Shown piece after piece: positions 5,922 through 8,608 of a stretch of 8,608 nt of DNA. The DNA lies in the NCBI GenBank assembly GCA_026197015.1, contig JAPHRB010000003.1, forward strand, positions 1-8,608, written 5' to 3'. The notes beneath the pieces are model-generated. The model made no database searches and was not told the DNA's origin. It saw nothing but the letters and a program-made list of their open reading frames with translations. Made by a program: the position numbers and the translations under genes. The first letter of the stretch is position 1; each line of letters starts with the position of its first letter. Source of the stretch: Gammaproteobacteria bacterium. GTDB lineage: Bacteria; Pseudomonadota; Gammaproteobacteria; SZUA-229.

Positions 5922-8087
5922 ATGAAATATTCAAATATTAACAAACTTGGCAAGTTAGCTAATATAAAGATCACGCAAAAATTAATAGGTGTAGTTGTCG
6001 GTCTTTTAATTGGCTTTGTTATTATTGGTTTGGCTTACCAGAGAGTGTTGCAGGCAGAAAGAGAAGCTGTTGAAATTTCTGAAAAGATGGTGGAATTTGA
6101 ACGAGGTATACATGAGGTTCAGCTAGATCTTTTGAATGCCAGACAAAGTGAAACCGAATTTTATCTCAAAAAATATCCAATATTTTTAGGTAAATTTGAC
6201 ACACGTATTATCGTTGCAAGTCAGAATCTGAAAGGCTTAACTAAACTGGTAAAAGGTGAGGATAAGTTAGATGTAATCACTGAATTAGGCGAGGCCTTCG
6301 AAAATTATCGAGATAAGTTTATACAAGCTGCGGATTCACAGATAGAAATCGGGCTAGATGAAAATACCGGCCTGAAATCAAATCTGGCTAATGCGTCTAA
6401 CGTTATTGAGACTGTTCTTAAAAAACATAACCTGCCTGTTTTAGATAGATCGCTACTTAGAATGCGTCAGCATTTAAGTAATTATGTTAATTTTGAAGAA
6501 CCCAGATACAGTGAATTAATGATTAAAGAAATAGGATTATTTAGAGTCGCTACTGAAAATTCTAAATTGTCTGCGCCAGTTAAATTAGAAATACGTAAAG
6601 CGCTTGCAAATTATAAGAGTATATTTTTAACAATGTCTGAAACCGTTTCTATGTTAGCGGAGCAGAAAAAATCAGTAAAACAATCGGTTAAGACAATCGA
6701 ACCCCTGTTTTCAAAAATGGTCAGCATAAGTAATGAGATAATTTCTACAACAAGAGAAGAAGCATCGGTAAAACGTAATCAGATTACAACGTTTTTCATA
6801 TCTACACTTGTGCTTATCGCTGTAGCAGCCTCGTTAGGCCTGTTTTTTCTGGCGAGAAGTATTATTAAACCGATGAAAGTATTACAGGATACGGTTTTAA
6901 AGGTGAATGAAGGCGATTTGAACGTCAGAGCAGGACTTGATCGTAAAGATGAGCTGGGTGATTTATCAAATGCGCTTGATAAACTACTTGATGAAAAACT
7001 CGCCTCCATGGCTCAATCTGAAAAAGAAAATGACAAATTGAATGAATCAGTAATTTCACTAATAAGAGCGGTTAGTCAGCTTGCACAGCAAAAAGACCTG
7101 GCAGTAAAAATTCCAGTTTCAGAGGATATTACCGGGGCGATAAGTGACTCGCTAAATTTATTAGCGAAAGAAACTGCGAAAATAATGAAGGAAGCGCAGC
7201 TGACTTCATCTGAAGTTGCTAGTGTTTCATCGCTGGTTAAAAAACAGTCAGACGCGGTAATATCGGTTGCTAATACAGAAAGAAAAGAAGTTGAAAGCAC
7301 TGCTCTTATGCTGGAAAGTTCAGTTAAGGCGATGAATGAAATTGCACTTAATTCTGAAGAAGCTAATAAGAAAGCGGAAATAACGAGTGTAAATACACAA
7401 ACGGCACTGGATGCTGTTATGTCATCTGCCGACGGTATCAAGTCTATACGAGATACTATTAGTGAAACTGAGAAAAGAATTAAACGCCTGGGTGAGCGTT
7501 CACAGGAAATTTCAGGTATTGTAAGTTTAATTAACAGTATTGCAGAACGAACACATATACTGGCTTTGAATGCGAGTATGCATGCTGCATCTGCAGGTGA
7601 AGCGGGTCGAGGTTTTGCCGTGGTAGCTGATGAGGTGCAAAGGCTTGCGGAGAACGCGCGTGAAGCAACCTCAGAAATCTCAACGGTAGTTAATAATATA
7701 AGGGTAGAGACTGCAGATACTGTGGCTATAATGAATACAGTAATTACACAGGTAGCCGAGGGAACCCAGTTGGCGAATCAGGCTAGTCAGAGCATGAAAC
7801 ATACACAGCAAGCAACTAATGATCTGATCGGTTCGGTCCGGCATATAGCGAAAAGTTCTGAACAACAGGTTGATATTAGTAAGCAGTTATTAGTTCGTGC
7901 AAGAAAGATTAAAGAGAGCACTGAAGAGACCGGGCGAGAGTTATTAGAGCAGACCAGGAGTGCTGATAAGTTAGTGCGTTATTCTGAAGATCTAGTTGCA
8001 ATCGTGGGCATATTCAAGCTACCGGCTATTAATAGCGAGCAGGATGAAGAGGCGTATAAAACAAGCGAAATTAAACAGGCAGTGTAA
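5922..8087 (+). CDS. pilJ: PilJ-type methyl-accepting chemotaxis protein
   Basis: This 721-residue inner-membrane receptor starts the Pil-Chp signal chain. Transmembrane helix 1 is about 21-39 (LIGVVVGLLIGFVIIGLAY) and helix 2 about 288-311. Between them lies a ~248-residue, nearly all-helical periplasmic region with an N-A-R-x-x-E motif near 72-77. Its size and pattern resemble the helical bimodular (HBM) sensor, though a PilJ-type sensor is possible. A HAMP domain follows (about 312-364; Pro317, DELG 343-346), then a second HAMP-like segment (about 374-425, with DITGAISDSLNLL). The signalling hairpin tip, about 540-576, has THILALNASMHAASAGEAGR, the PilJ wording rather than the usual QTNLLALNAAIEAARAGE of flagellar receptors. 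The protein ends in KQAV without a CheR-docking pentapeptide. P. aeruginosa PilJ is about 682 residues. The ATG was chosen over a GTG 36 bases upstream because of its ribosome-binding site. Confidence 0.93.
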   Translation: MKYSNINKLGKLANIKITQKLIGVVVGLLIGFVIIGLAYQRVLQAEREAVEISEKMVEFERGIHEVQLDLLNARQSETEFYLKKYPIFLGKFDTRIIVASQNLKGLTKLVKGEDKLDVITELGEAFENYRDKFIQAADSQIEIGLDENTGLKSNLANASNVIETVLKKHNLPVLDRSLLRMRQHLSNYVNFEEPRYSELMIKEIGLFRVATENSKLSAPVKLEIRKALANYKSIFLTMSETVSMLAEQKKSVKQSVKTIEPLFSKMVSISNEIISTTREEASVKRNQITTFFISTLVLIAVAASLGLFFLARSIIKPMKVLQDTVLKVNEGDLNVRAGLDRKDELGDLSNALDKLLDEKLASMAQSEKENDKLNESVISLIRAVSQLAQQKDLAVKIPVSEDITGAISDSLNLLAKETAKIMKEAQLTSSEVASVSSLVKKQSDAVISVANTERKEVESTALMLESSVKAMNEIALNSEEANKKAEITSVNTQTALDAVMSSADGIKSIRDTISETEKRIKRLGERSQEISGIVSLINSIAERTHILALNASMHAASAGEAGRGFAVVADEVQRLAENAREATSEISTVVNNIRVETADTVAIMNTVITQVAEGTQLANQASQSMKHTQQATNDLIGSVRHIAKSSEQQVDISKQLLVRARKIKESTEETGRELLEQTRSADKLVRYSEDLVAIVGIFKLPAINSEQDEEAYKTSEIKQAV

Positions 8088-8138
8088 TATAAATATAAGG
8101 CATGGCGTCTTATTGGCTTGAATTATACAGGTAACGAG

Positions 8139-8608
8139 ATGATTGATTCTGACATTGAAGGTAGTGAGTTAGGTACAGAGCAATTTGATGCGTTTTTTAC
8201 AGTAGCATCAAAACTGTCTGTAGATGCAGAGTGCGCTCATCTGACTCTAATGGATTATGATAAGTACTTTTCTTCAATATGTGAACTGTTGTTGCCTTAT
8301 AATCATGCGGTATTTCAGGATCTGGCAAGTATTTTATCAGAGGGTTTGAATAAAATAATTAATGAAAACAGACCGTTAATTGATAGTGAGTGTGTTTTTC
8401 TAAAAAGAATACCAGAAATATTATCCGAATATGCCTTTATACCTGAAAGTAAAATCCCTGACTTACATCTTTTAAATCACTTTAAAAATGAATCATGGGT
8501 GCGTCCTGTGAATACGGACGAAGAAAAAGTTTTGTTACAGCACTTGCTCGATAAAACTAAAAAAGCCGTCGATTCGGAAGTTCAGGTGGATGAAGAAGTA
8601 TCTGAAAT
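8139..8608 (+). CDS. chpA: Probable ChpA chemotaxis histidine kinase, N-terminal part (3' end outside window)
   Basis: An open frame of 156 codons starts at ATG 8139 and runs off the right edge. The start has AGG at 8129-8131, 7 bases upstream. Nothing in the visible part is a recognisable catalytic domain: there is no Hpt phosphotransfer motif (HxxKG) yet. It is a soluble, helical, acidic stretch (ICELLLPYNHAVFQDLASIL; LHLLNHFKNESW), ending in an acidic linker-like tail (SEVQVDEEVSE). ChpA proteins are very long hybrid kinases (multiple Hpt domains, CheA kinase core, receiver) and have a FimL-like N-terminal helical region before the first Hpt, so this fits. The call rests mainly on position directly after pilJ in the Pil-Chp order. 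If instead pilK were here, a CheR methyltransferase motif would be expected, and none is seen. The start is 51 bases after the pilJ stop, in the same operon. Confidence 0.6.
   Translation, partial: MIDSDIEGSELGTEQFDAFFTVASKLSVDAECAHLTLMDYDKYFSSICELLLPYNHAVFQDLASILSEGLNKIINENRPLIDSECVFLKRIPEILSEYAFIPESKIPDLHLLNHFKNESWVRPVNTDEEKVLLQHLLDKTKKAVDSEVQVDEEVSE

Noticed and set aside
7076..7441. 121-codon reverse-strand frame inside pilJ
   Set aside because: It is an antisense shadow of the receptor's helical, Ser/Ala-rich signalling domain; its Ser/Ala-rich product mirrors that composition.
8102..8134. Ten-codon mini-frame (ATG 8102 to TAA 8132-8134) between pilJ and chpA as a leader peptide
   Set aside because: Its AAGG is too close to the ATG to work as a ribosome-binding site, and the peptide has no notable codon run.

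Overview
The window looks like chromosomal DNA of a gammaproteobacterium (or a close relative). The aspartyl-tRNA synthetase C-terminus is of the bacterial type and very like the enterobacterial enzyme. The right half holds a pilG-pilH-pilI-pilJ-chpA gene order, typical of the Pil-Chp chemosensory system that controls type IV pili in Pseudomonas and Xanthomonas-like bacteria. All genes are on the + strand. No RNA gene, insertion sequence, CRISPR array or phage gene was seen.

Layout. (1) 1-761: the 3' end of aspS, closed by a strong intrinsic terminator. (2) 860-1954: nadA, quinolinate synthase, a [4Fe-4S] enzyme of NAD biosynthesis, in its own transcription unit. (3) 2218-3437: a tight two-gene pair, a small alpha/beta-hydrolase of the lipase/esterase type and an unrecognised protein with a signal peptide. 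(4) 3438-3955: a 518-base A+T-rich gap with no convincing gene but with two short palindromes, forming the leader of the next operon. (5) 3956-8608: the chemosensory operon: a two-domain PilG-type response regulator, a PilH-type CheY protein, a PilI/CheW adaptor, a PilJ-type methyl-accepting protein, and the first 156 codons of what is probably the ChpA histidine kinase, cut by the window edge.

How the genes should work together (from the known Pil-Chp pathway): PilJ senses a periplasmic signal or pilus tension and, through PilI, sets the activity of the ChpA kinase. ChpA phosphorylates PilG, which promotes pilus extension and cAMP output, and PilH, which acts as a second output or a phosphate sink. 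Unusual here are an extra ~150-residue N-terminal domain on the PilG-type regulator that looks like a degenerate receiver, a PilJ sensor region that looks like a long double helical bundle, an altered active-site loop in the PilH-type protein, and no pilK methyltransferase gene between pilJ and chpA.

By eye, A+T content rises from left to right: roughly half G+C in aspS, about a third in the chemosensory genes. I see no wholly new system. The best candidates for novelty are the two-domain regulator, the sensor region of PilJ and the hydrolase/secreted-protein pair.
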